Position numbers and translations under genes: made by a program. A model generated the notes under the pieces. It searched no databases, had not been told where the DNA came from, and worked only from the letters and a program-made list of their open reading frames with translations. This document shows positions 54,701 to 63,440 of a stretch of 64,000 nucleotides of DNA, one piece after another (within the stretch, counting starts at the first letter, position 1; the number at the start of each line of letters is the position of its first letter). This stretch comes from Paraferrimonas sp. SM1919. GTDB lineage: Bacteria; Pseudomonadota; Gammaproteobacteria; Enterobacterales; Shewanellaceae. The stretch is taken from positions 62,001 to 126,000 of the forward strand of contig NZ_WINH01000004.1 of NCBI RefSeq assembly GCF_010993985.1, read 5' to 3'.

Positions 54701-55027
54701 ACCCTCTAGCGGTATATCAAATTCAATTAATTAAAATTTACCTTTCACAATATTATTTTGAATGTTTTTTGTACCTTACTTGTGTAATTTTAAACTCTTT
54801 TAGTTTAGGTACAATACACATGTTGCTTAGGCAAGAAGGATCTACAAGGGATGAAGCACATCATGGTTGATAGGTTGAGTAACGGGTTTGCACTGCATGT
54901 ATTTGCAGCTAGAAAATAATACTAGAAACAGAGTCATTATTAACTCCTCTGCACTGTGACTCTCGCAAGCCATCAGTGATGATTTGCTGACACTTAGCTT
55001 GAATAAAGCGGTGTCAGCATCCCTTCT
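54701..55027. other. Gene-poor region between the tRNA array and the FtsZ paralogue
   Basis: No long coding sequence. A 22-codon frame at 54851-54919 (MKHIMVDRLSNGFALHVFAARK) follows ACAAGGG and could be translated, but nothing else supports it. An inverted pair TGCTGACAC...GTGTCAGCA (54989-55016) may end the FtsZ-paralogue transcript. Confidence 0.3.
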
Positions 55028-56251
55028 TTAGTCTTTTTTTACCAAGACTTCCTGTTGTTGTTTTTTACGTACTGCAGTAGGTACTTCGTAGTCTGTTTTC
55101 TGGCTTTGCTGACTGGTAGGCGCTTGGGGTGATTGATTCGTCCTCGCTATAAAGTCTTTCAAATCAACAGGAACAATCCCTTTCCAGCGTTCATCTAAAA
55201 ATTTAGGGATGTCATCTTCAGCCAGTTTTGTTTCAGAAACTGAATGGCAAGATGGGTTATAAAGTTGCTCAGTAGCAGTAGCCGTTTGGTTTTGCATGCC
55301 GGTGGCAATTATCATTAACTCAAGTTCGCAATCTAAATTTTCGACTTCTGTGAGACCAATGATGACGACCGCTTTAGGGCTTAATTGCCCTGAAACACTG
55401 GTGCAAATTTGTTGATACTGATCTAACTCGATATCATCGCTGACCAGCACGCTAATAATCGCCCCCTGTGCCTGAGATAAATCCACCTCTGCCAATAATG
55501 GGTTGTTTAGCGCCTTTTTAATCGTGTGCTCAATATCGTGTGATTCGTATTGTCTGGCGACGCCCATTGCAGCTCGACCTTTATGGCTGATCACAGTGAT
55601 AAAGTCATTCAAATCAACGTTTACCATACCAGATTGGCAAATCGTAGTGACTAATCCTTGCAGTACATCCTGTAAAATACGGTTGCTTTCAATAAAGGCA
55701 TTTTTCATGGTGATTTTTTTATCTAGCGTTTCTACCAACTTGTCGTTGGGCAAAACTATCACGGCATTATTGAGATCTAATAATTTATCAACACCATTTT
55801 CGGCTTGCTGACAGCGTTGATCACCTTCAAAACTAAAAGGCGTCGTCACCACCACTATTACGGGTTTGTTTAATTCAGATGCTAGGGAGTTAATATAAGG
55901 AATTGCTCCGGTACCCGTACCACCACCCATGCCACCGGTCAAAAAGACAACGTCGGCAAATTCAATGCTTTCACGAATAATGTCTTCAGATTCTGCAGCG
56001 GCAGCTAAACCCACTTCAGGGTTTGCTCCCGCACCCAATCCACGAGTCGTTTCAGGTCCAAGCTGTAGGCGAGTTTCGCATTTAGCAGCGACCAAGGATT
56101 GTGAATCAGTATTCACTGCTACCAGCTTAACATTGTCATTTTGTATCGTATTCTGTAGCTGGTTAATGGTATTACAACCACAGCCACCTACACCTAATAC
56201 GGTAATGTTAAGTTGCTTATTCTGCTGAGAAATAATATCAAATGTTGGCAT
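55028..56251 (-). CDS. FtsZ paralogue (tubulin-like GTPase)
   Basis: 407 residues from ATG at 56251, which has GGAGGTGA upstream; an in-frame ATG at 56353 is less likely. GTP-binding: GVGGCGCNTINQL (20-32), VNTDSQSL, and the signature GGGTGTGAIP (109-118). The T7 catalytic loop NVDLND keeps both aspartates (213, 216). Residues DDIPKFLDERW (346-356) resemble the FtsZ C-terminal peptide (DIPxFLRKQ), but a further ~50 basic/Gln-rich residues follow. No dcw cluster genes are near, so this is not the main ftsZ. It probably polymerises; its role is unknown. Confidence 0.88.
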   Translation of the reverse strand: MPTFDIISQQNKQLNITVLGVGGCGCNTINQLQNTIQNDNVKLVAVNTDSQSLVAAKCETRLQLGPETTRGLGAGANPEVGLAAAAESEDIIRESIEFADVVFLTGGMGGGTGTGAIPYINSLASELNKPVIVVVTTPFSFEGDQRCQQAENGVDKLLDLNNAVIVLPNDKLVETLDKKITMKNAFIESNRILQDVLQGLVTTICQSGMVNVDLNDFITVISHKGRAAMGVARQYESHDIEHTIKKALNNPLLAEVDLSQAQGAIISVLVSDDIELDQYQQICTSVSGQLSPKAVVIIGLTEVENLDCELELMIIATGMQNQTATATEQLYNPSCHSVSETKLAEDDIPKFLDERWKGIVPVDLKDFIARTNQSPQAPTSQQSQKTDYEVPTAVRKKQQQEVLVKKD

Positions 56252-56673
56252 TGGCTCACCTCCTAAATGTGTTATTTCCAGCCTACACTCCAACTGCGAC
56301 AATCTATGTCGCAATGGTTTGATATTGCAGTTATTTTTAGAGGAAGCAGACACAAGAGTGATTAGTTTAATTAGTAATGTAGGTACAGCTTCTTTTAATG
56401 AATGTTATTTTATGGAGTTGGTGATATCAGCTTGCTTTGATTAAAAAGAAGTGATTGTTTTTTGTAAAGTAATCAAAATCAGTTACTGGAAATACGAGTA
56501 GGGAGTATGAATTTTGTTCGAATGGTAAGGGAGGTACAAATTGGAATAATAATATTAATCAATACCTTATAATAACAATAACCATGAGAGGTAATACAGG
56601 GGGCATTGAAGTGCTAAATTGTTAAGTATATATTCAGGCTTATTATAAAAATAACCATAAATTAAGTTAGTAA
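56252..56673. other. Divergent intergenic region upstream of the FtsZ paralogue and the caspase cluster
   Basis: About 420 bp, AT-rich especially over 56380-56670, with no supported gene. It should contain promoters in both directions; TATAAT at 56568-56573 is a plausible -10 for the rightward cluster, but no good -35 was identified. Confidence 0.35.
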
Positions 56674-57702
56674 ATGGATTTATTTAAGCCGTATTTTATT
56701 ATTGGGCTGATTGCGGTACTACTTAGCCTTACCTCCTGTTCATCCGTTCAAGTACCAGCTTGGATGAATGAATCATCATCTGATTTTGTTATTCTGGGCA
56801 AAGGCATCAGTGTAACTGGAGATCGAGAAAGTGCATATGAACAAGCACTTGAAGATATCGCCAAGCAAATAAAAGTTACGGTAAACTCTAAAAGCTTCTC
56901 AGCAAATAATATTCAGACTGAAAGTGACAAAATTAGTCGTAACAGTTCTTACAATGACCAAATAAAAACCACTTCAAAAGCTGTTTTAGAAAATGTAGTT
57001 GTTAAACAGGAATTAAGTGCCGGCGGTCAGTATTTTATCTTACTGGCCTATGATCGTAGAACGGTAGCTCAGAAAGTAGCCAGTTATGCGCAATGTTTAA
57101 AGTCGTCGCGTTTACCACTTCAGCTGATAAATTTACCACTTCAGGAAGGCACTGCCTATGAGAAGTGCCTTTCGGTCAACTTATTCCAAAATAAGCAGCA
57201 ATTATCGTTAACGGTCGGGTCAAAACACTACCAATTGAGTAAGAGAGATGTTGAGCGTTTATTTAATGTGAACCATCACAGCTCTGACGAATTTAAGCTG
57301 GGTTTTAATGTTATTACTCAGCCCAAGCATAGTAAGCGATTGACTACTCAAGACTTTTACAAGCTAGATGTTAGGACTAACTACACTGGTGGTTATATTT
57401 ACCTATTTAATGTCTATTCAGATAACCGCGTATTTAATTTGATAGAGCATCAACCAGCACAGCAGCTTATTAGTTTCCCTAAAGGTGATTTAGCTCTTCA
57501 AAGCACTGTCTTAAATGGTCAACCCACTGACATTGAAACCTTTGTCGCTTTATATTCGCCTTACAAACTTGATACGCACCGTTACCCAAATTGGAAAGAT
57601 CAAAGCAGCCCGCGTGCTTATCAGTTAGATACCCTTTTAGCCTTAATGGCACAACAAGACGTTCAGTACAGTATTCAAACATTAGAAATTACCCATGAAT
57701 AA
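56674..57702 (+). CDS. LPP20-family lipoprotein with DUF4384-like domain
   Basis: 342 residues. Signal and lipobox LSLTSC (near residue 22) make it a lipoprotein. The LPP20-like part (about 30-150) has PAWMNESSSDFVILGKGIS, AYEQALEDIAKQIKVTV and later ILLAYDRRTVAQKV. The C-terminal part (about 230-300) reads LDVRTNYTGGYIYLFNVYSDNRVFNLI, as in DUF4384. This combination accompanies envelope-associated proteases and assembly factors in other bacteria. Its last 8 bp overlap the caspase gene, so it is the first gene of that operon. Confidence 0.82.
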   Translation: MDLFKPYFIIGLIAVLLSLTSCSSVQVPAWMNESSSDFVILGKGISVTGDRESAYEQALEDIAKQIKVTVNSKSFSANNIQTESDKISRNSSYNDQIKTTSKAVLENVVVKQELSAGGQYFILLAYDRRTVAQKVASYAQCLKSSRLPLQLINLPLQEGTAYEKCLSVNLFQNKQQLSLTVGSKHYQLSKRDVERLFNVNHHSSDEFKLGFNVITQPKHSKRLTTQDFYKLDVRTNYTGGYIYLFNVYSDNRVFNLIEHQPAQQLISFPKGDLALQSTVLNGQPTDIETFVALYSPYKLDTHRYPNWKDQSSPRAYQLDTLLALMAQQDVQYSIQTLEITHE

Positions 57703-59674
57703 ATTAATAAGGAAATTAGGGCTAGTTGTTAGCCTTGGGCTTACTTCCCATGTCGCATTAGCTAAGTTACCCATTGATGCGCAGTCAGCTTTATCAAAAC
57801 ACGATTGGTTTAGTGCCAAAACACTGCTTATGAATGATGCCCAACTTAATGATTCATTAGATCATCAATTACATATCGCTTATAGTGCGCTTTACGATCA
57901 AGATATAGCGACCTTCACAGCATATCTAGAGCAGCTAGATGGTGAAGATTTTTCTAGTGAGCAAGTTGCACTTTTTGAACATTTACAAACAGCCTATTTG
58001 CTGCAACAGGCTGGCATTATTACTGACTGGTCGGCGCCTTACATTTTGTTTAAAGGCGTAGAAAGGGACACTAAGCGATACTACAGTGAAAAATTGGCTT
58101 TAAAAGCGGTAAAGCTGCAATTAGACCAATATATTCAAGGGGAAACCTTTCAAAGTTTTATTGAACCAATTCAACCAACCCTGGTGCGTGGAGAGTTTGA
58201 AAAGACTTCTGATTTCAAACAAAGGGTACTGATTGAGGCTGGCAGCTATGCAAAAGCACAGCAATTCTATGAGCGGCAGTTAATTGATGGTAAAAAAAAT
58301 AACCTTGAAACTAAAAAGCAAAGGTTTGCTTTTGCTAATTTTAAACAAAACTACCTTATTGAGTCAGAGCTCAACAACAAGTTAAAAGCTGGGAGTATTC
58401 GTGTAGGTAGCTACGATGCAGACCTAGAGCAATATAAGCTTACATTAACCCACAACCTTAATGGCAAAATAGAACTCGAACACGCGATGGTACCTATCGA
58501 TATACAAGAGGCAAAAAACAATTCAAAAGCTATTAAGCAGCAACTCAGCCAAGCAAAACCCATTTTTATTAAAAAAATTAAAAATGGTAGCCTAAGCTTC
58601 CAATCGATTGCGCTTCTAGATGAAAGAACAAAACAAGTATGGCCTGTAGAATTAACAACAGCATCATCTTCAAAAGCCTTAGATTCGGTCACCCTACCAA
58701 ATCTAGCATCGATTAGTGAAGAACATAAAGCCTTAACAGAAGCGCAATCACAAGCTTTGAAAATTACTTTGATTCAAACTGCATTAGCTGATGAGGTAAA
58801 TAAGCTTAGGAAAGAGCTGAAAGGAAAGGCTACTAATGACCGACAGCTGCAACAGGAAATTAGAGAGCTTCAGGCTACCCCAGTTGAGCAGTTTTCTGAT
58901 GATTTGCCATCACTATTAGCGAAAGCACCTAAAGCACAAACCAAGGAAAATCATTTTGCGGTGATTGTTGGTATTGATGAATACCAAAAGGTACAAGAGG
59001 TAATGTATGCCGAAAATTCTGCCAAAATGTTTAACCTTACCATTCAGAAAGTGTTAGGAGTACCTAAAGAAAATATTCATCTGCTAACCGGTAAGCAGGC
59101 GACGGCATATTCAATTCAAGCCCGTATTCAATCGATTTTAGAAGATGCCCCTGATAATAGCCGTATCTATTTTTACTTTGCAGGCCATGGGATCCCTAAC
59201 CAAAAAGATGGGGGAAGCTCGTTTATTCTCCCTTACGAGGGAGAGCCGGGTAATATCCATCACCTTTCGCAAATGAAAGTGGATAATATTTTAACCTCGC
59301 TGTCGCAAAACCCATCCATTGAAGTAGTCTCTTTTTTAGACAGTTGCTTTAGTGGTCGTGCCGATAATCAATTTATTTTTAACAAAGGCATCGCAGCGGC
59401 ACTGGTAAGACGTATGCCATTACAGACCCCAGTAGGTAAATCCATCGTGTTTCAAGCAGGCACAGATACCGAGTTTGCTAACTACTACCCAGAAAAAGGT
59501 CATAGACTCTTTAGTTACTTTTTAATTAAGGGGCTACTTTCAGGTAAAACGTCAACAAGTTCATTAATTGACTTTGTAAAACCAAGAGTTAGGCAGAAAT
59601 CCAAAACCTTGGGGGATATTTATAAGCAGACCCCAAGTGTAGTAGGTAACACTGAAGAATTAGGTGAACTGTAA
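57695..59674 (+). CDS. Exported caspase-like protease (peptidase C14)
   Basis: 659 residues. A signal peptide (about 1-23, ending HVALA) shows export. Residues 25-410 are a helix-rich N-terminal region of unknown fold, including RGEFEKTSDFKQRV near 165-178 and a probable coiled coil (about 345-395). The caspase domain (420-659) has both catalytic residues: His498 in YFAGHG and Cys551 in LDSCFSG. It probably cleaves after a basic residue like other bacterial caspase homologues. The stop overlaps the next ATG (TAATG), so it is tightly coupled to the beta-barrel-like gene. Confidence 0.9.
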   Translation: MNKLIRKLGLVVSLGLTSHVALAKLPIDAQSALSKHDWFSAKTLLMNDAQLNDSLDHQLHIAYSALYDQDIATFTAYLEQLDGEDFSSEQVALFEHLQTAYLLQQAGIITDWSAPYILFKGVERDTKRYYSEKLALKAVKLQLDQYIQGETFQSFIEPIQPTLVRGEFEKTSDFKQRVLIEAGSYAKAQQFYERQLIDGKKNNLETKKQRFAFANFKQNYLIESELNNKLKAGSIRVGSYDADLEQYKLTLTHNLNGKIELEHAMVPIDIQEAKNNSKAIKQQLSQAKPIFIKKIKNGSLSFQSIALLDERTKQVWPVELTTASSSKALDSVTLPNLASISEEHKALTEAQSQALKITLIQTALADEVNKLRKELKGKATNDRQLQQEIRELQATPVEQFSDDLPSLLAKAPKAQTKENHFAVIVGIDEYQKVQEVMYAENSAKMFNLTIQKVLGVPKENIHLLTGKQATAYSIQARIQSILEDAPDNSRIYFYFAGHGIPNQKDGGSSFILPYEGEPGNIHHLSQMKVDNILTSLSQNPSIEVVSFLDSCFSGRADNQFIFNKGIAAALVRRMPLQTPVGKSIVFQAGTDTEFANYYPEKGHRLFSYFLIKGLLSGKTSTSSLIDFVKPRVRQKSKTLGDIYKQTPSVVGNTEELGEL

Positions 59675-60576
59675 TGAAGCAAGTAGTTGTACCAATGATG
59701 CTTGCTTTTAGCGGAGCTTCGCAAGCATCTGAATTTAATTTTAGGCTGGCTGATAACGACAGTCTCATGCGTTCAGACACGTATTTAAAAATTGTCGATA
59801 CCAAGACTGGGCAGGTTCAATATATTAAACCAGGTTTATACAAACTCAACCCAGGCAGTTATACCACATCACTGTATGTTGCAGAGCTTGATTACAATCA
59901 GCCAAGTGATAGCTATCAAATTGTGCGAGATAACTTCACAATATCTAAGGGCCAAAAGATAGTCCGTAATTACCAAGCTCCTTTGTTCAGGCAACCACAG
60001 CAAGGTCAATGGACATTGGCATTATTGGGTGGTGGCGCTTTGTTAGGAGATAGTGTTCAGGTACCTAATGTTAAGTACTTGCTGGATATGGAAAACATTG
60101 GTCAGTCCAAGCATCCAGAAATGGTAAATTTGGCTGACAGTCCATTTGAATCTGGTTTCTATGCTGGTGGTACTTTATTCAGCAGTTATCGTTTTCAAGG
60201 TAGCAGCTGGCATATAGAAGCGGCCGCTTCTTTTAATAATGCTGGTGGGGCACTATCCCACCTTAATGTTGACGCTGGTATGGGGTATAACTGGTTATCA
60301 GATAATTGGAGTTACTGGTTAAGTGCCGGTGTACAACAAACGCAAACCAGTATTAGTGGTTTTACTGTTATAACGCCAGAACAGAATTACAGTTTAACAG
60401 GCAGTGCATCAGAAATTGGGGGCTATATCAGCTTAGGTTTTACCCCTAAAGATGGGGGAATTATGTCAAGAGTGGTGATTAACCCCGTAAACCAAACCAT
60501 TGGTGTGCAAATTGGCTGGAACTTTGGCGGCAACACCCAAGGTTATAAATTATCTCAAACAACAAATTATAATTAG
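59674..60576 (+). CDS. Predicted outer-membrane beta-barrel protein of the caspase operon
   Basis: 300 residues. A signal peptide ends near SGASQA. The N-terminal ~95 residues (LKIVDTKTGQVQYIKPGLYKLNPGSY) look like a small beta-sandwich domain. From about 105 the sequence alternates as in barrel strands (WTLALLGGGALLGD, FYAGGTLFSSYRFQGSSWHIEAAASFNN, LNVDAGMGYNWLSDNWSYWLSAGVQQTQ, IGVQIGWNFGG). I recognise no named family. It could anchor the caspase or its partners at the outer membrane. Confidence 0.65.
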   Translation: MKQVVVPMMLAFSGASQASEFNFRLADNDSLMRSDTYLKIVDTKTGQVQYIKPGLYKLNPGSYTTSLYVAELDYNQPSDSYQIVRDNFTISKGQKIVRNYQAPLFRQPQQGQWTLALLGGGALLGDSVQVPNVKYLLDMENIGQSKHPEMVNLADSPFESGFYAGGTLFSSYRFQGSSWHIEAAASFNNAGGALSHLNVDAGMGYNWLSDNWSYWLSAGVQQTQTSISGFTVITPEQNYSLTGSASEIGGYISLGFTPKDGGIMSRVVINPVNQTIGVQIGWNFGGNTQGYKLSQTTNYN

Positions 60577-60590
60577 AAACAACAAATATT

Positions 60591-63428
60591 ATGAAACAGT
60601 ATAATTTAGTGTTTTTAACCGCCCTTATCCTCACAGGTTGTGGTGGAAATAGTGAAATATCTATCGATCAGGTGAATACTCCACCTACAGCACAAAGTAT
60701 GTCGTTGTCAGTTAAAGAAGACCAAAAATTAACGGCTCAGCTACTGGGGGATGACGAAGATAAGTTCGACACCCTTACGTATGCACTAGCTACTCTCCCT
60801 GCAAACGGAGATATAGAGTTAAACCAGAATACGGGTGAGTTTAGTTATGTCCCAGCGCCTGATTATAATGGTTCAGATAGTTTTACATATACTGTTAGCG
60901 ATGGTTTTGCGCGTGATGTAGCGGATGTAAAAATTGATGTGGAGGCTGTAAATGACTCACCAGTTATCGAAGATCAATATTTCAGCTTTTCTAATTATTC
61001 GACGTTTAGTGCTCAGCTAATTGCCACCGATATTGATAGTGAAATATTAACTTTTAGCATTAGTGAACAACCACAAGTTGGTGGCGTCGTTATTACTGAC
61101 GAAGGCCGCTTCACTTATACGCCTGATAGTACAGAAAGTCATACCGCACTTTTTACTGTTGAGGTGAGTGATGGGGAAGATTCCGCCACTGCACAAATTA
61201 GTGTTGAATTTATTAAGCCAAGCTCAGAATTAGTCCTTGATGATGTTGAAATTTCGTTATTTGAGCAAGCGTTTCAATTGCAATTTACCGGAGGTAATGG
61301 CGGGGAATTACAATTTGAGAGTGATAATAATGCGGTAGCTACAGTAAACGAAAGCGGATGGGTAAGTTTGTCTGAAGTTGGCGTATCAACCATCCGTATT
61401 ACTGAACTAGCATCACAACATTATGATAGCCAAACTGTTGAGGCAACTCTGACTGTCACACCTATACAGGGGAGTGGTGAGTCAAAACCGTTAGTATTAG
61501 TACTTAGCCTTAAAAAATATGGCTCCGAACCATATTCAATCAATTACACCGGCGGTAACGGTGGCAATAAAACGGTTGAAGTATTGGATTCCAATATTGC
61601 TGAATTTAATGTTGATTTAAACAAACTAATCATTAAAAACGCGGGTAGTACGGCTATTACCCTTACTGAAGCAGCCTCTAATGGTTTTGATAGCCAAAGC
61701 TCAACAGGTTTATTAATTGTGAATCAAGCTGAACTTGGCGATGAGGTTTTTACACCCTTGGTATCTTCGAATATCAACAAATCTTACGGGGAATCTGACT
61801 TCAGTATAGCCTATACCGGTGGAAACGGTGGCTTAGTAAGCGTTGTAAGTAATAATGAAGAGGTGATTTCAGTTAATCAAAATACAGGATTAGCAACTAT
61901 TGCAAATGTTGGTACAGCAAGTGTCACACTAATGGAAGCCGCAACAACTAACTATGCTGCCCATTCTATTACTATCAATATCATTGTTGGGCAGTCCTCA
62001 AAAGGTGAAGGTGCCTACCAAGATATTATTCTTAATGATCAAGAGGTGATGTACGGGCAAAACTCATTTGTCTATAACCATACTGGCGGCAACGGCGGTA
62101 CTTTAAGTTTTGAAAGTAGTGACCCAAGTATTGCATCAATAGACAGTTCTACAGGCATTGTTAATCTGCATAGTGTGGGTGTAACCACAATAACGGTTGA
62201 AGAGGCTGCCACTGAACAATTTGAAGGGCAAGATGCACAAGCAGTATTAACCGTGCTAAAAGCAGGTCCACAATCACCAGCCTTTACCGCACTAAGTGCA
62301 ACTGGGCTCAGTGTTAAATACGGTGCAATGGCACAAAGTTTGACGGTTACTGGTGGTAATGGCGGCGCCATAAGCTATGCCAGTGATAATACTGATGTGG
62401 CGACGGTGGATGCCAATGGTTTAGTGACATTTGGTAATGCCGGTGTGGTTACCATAACGGTTACCGAAGCGACGACGGATAACTTCTTAGCACAAGAAGC
62501 TGAAGCTACGATTACGGTTGCTCAATTAACGGTGACTGATGATGGCTATACTTCTCTTTCTTTTGCCGATGCCAGTTATGAATACGGTGAAGTATTCACC
62601 CCTACAGTAACTGGCGGTAATGGCGGTACCTTAAGTTACAGTAGCTCTAATTCTTCTATAGTGAGCATTAGTGCTGCTGGAGAGCTTGAAGCTGTTGGGG
62701 TGGGCGCGGCCAATATTACAGTTACCGAAAAAGGTTCTAATAACTATGCCAGTCAGTCTGTTACAGCAGAGTTGATTATTTCTAAAACAACCATATCAAA
62801 TGGAAATGTAACTTTAATTTCTGCAGCTGATATAAACGCTAGTTATGGCTCTGAACCTGTGCAAATAGAAGTGCAAGACGGTAATGGTGGGAATCTTAGC
62901 TATCAAAGTGCAAATACAAATATTGCTACGGTTGATAATAACGGACTTGTAACTATCCATAATGCTGGCAATACCCAAATTACCATTACTGAAGCAGAAA
63001 CCGATTTTGTTGCAGAAAACTATACTATGGCTCAAATAAATGTTAACAAAGCCCAAAGCGGGGATACAATTTATAACGACCTATCATCGGTTAATGCCCT
63101 TAAACGCTTAAATCAAGATGCATTTTATGCATATTTTGAGGGTGGAAATGGCGGTGATTTACGCTACTCAAGCAGTGATGAAGATATTGCTTATATTTCA
63201 AACGAAGGGCTTATCTCTATACTAGCGCTAGGTGAAACAGAAATTACCATTACAGAATTGGAATCCACAAATTTTGCTGGGCAAGCAACTACTTTTACAT
63301 TAACGATTGTTAATCCCATTGCTGTGTTTGATTCACTTGAGGTACACGGCTATGAAACTAATTTTGATGACGCCAAGTTTATTGAAGAAGAGTCTTCCGG
63401 TGAATTTGGTATAGCAGTATTTGAATAA
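60591..63428 (+). CDS. Ig-repeat surface lipoprotein of the caspase operon
   Basis: 945 residues. The lipobox LILTGC is followed by two cadherin/VCBS-like domains (about 30-125 and 128-205; DYNGSDSFTYTVSDGFARDVADV). Then come eight Ig-like (BIG2-like) repeats of about 80-95 residues, each with the word GGNGG (TGGNGG in six, DGNGG and EGGNGG in two), a strand SxNxxIATVD and a closing VTITVTEA. The C-terminus (residues ~920-945) is acidic. It probably forms a long stalk on the cell surface. It lies 14 bp after the beta-barrel gene. Confidence 0.82.
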   Translation: MKQYNLVFLTALILTGCGGNSEISIDQVNTPPTAQSMSLSVKEDQKLTAQLLGDDEDKFDTLTYALATLPANGDIELNQNTGEFSYVPAPDYNGSDSFTYTVSDGFARDVADVKIDVEAVNDSPVIEDQYFSFSNYSTFSAQLIATDIDSEILTFSISEQPQVGGVVITDEGRFTYTPDSTESHTALFTVEVSDGEDSATAQISVEFIKPSSELVLDDVEISLFEQAFQLQFTGGNGGELQFESDNNAVATVNESGWVSLSEVGVSTIRITELASQHYDSQTVEATLTVTPIQGSGESKPLVLVLSLKKYGSEPYSINYTGGNGGNKTVEVLDSNIAEFNVDLNKLIIKNAGSTAITLTEAASNGFDSQSSTGLLIVNQAELGDEVFTPLVSSNINKSYGESDFSIAYTGGNGGLVSVVSNNEEVISVNQNTGLATIANVGTASVTLMEAATTNYAAHSITINIIVGQSSKGEGAYQDIILNDQEVMYGQNSFVYNHTGGNGGTLSFESSDPSIASIDSSTGIVNLHSVGVTTITVEEAATEQFEGQDAQAVLTVLKAGPQSPAFTALSATGLSVKYGAMAQSLTVTGGNGGAISYASDNTDVATVDANGLVTFGNAGVVTITVTEATTDNFLAQEAEATITVAQLTVTDDGYTSLSFADASYEYGEVFTPTVTGGNGGTLSYSSSNSSIVSISAAGELEAVGVGAANITVTEKGSNNYASQSVTAELIISKTTISNGNVTLISAADINASYGSEPVQIEVQDGNGGNLSYQSANTNIATVDNNGLVTIHNAGNTQITITEAETDFVAENYTMAQINVNKAQSGDTIYNDLSSVNALKRLNQDAFYAYFEGGNGGDLRYSSSDEDIAYISNEGLISILALGETEITITELESTNFAGQATTFTLTIVNPIAVFDSLEVHGYETNFDDAKFIEEESSGEFGIAVFE

Positions 63429-63440
63429 TAAGAAACCACT

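Noticed and set aside
54851..54919. 22-codon frame upstream of the FtsZ paralogue region
   Set aside because: It has a passable ribosome site but no recognisable homology or regulatory structure; noted only within the intergenic entry.
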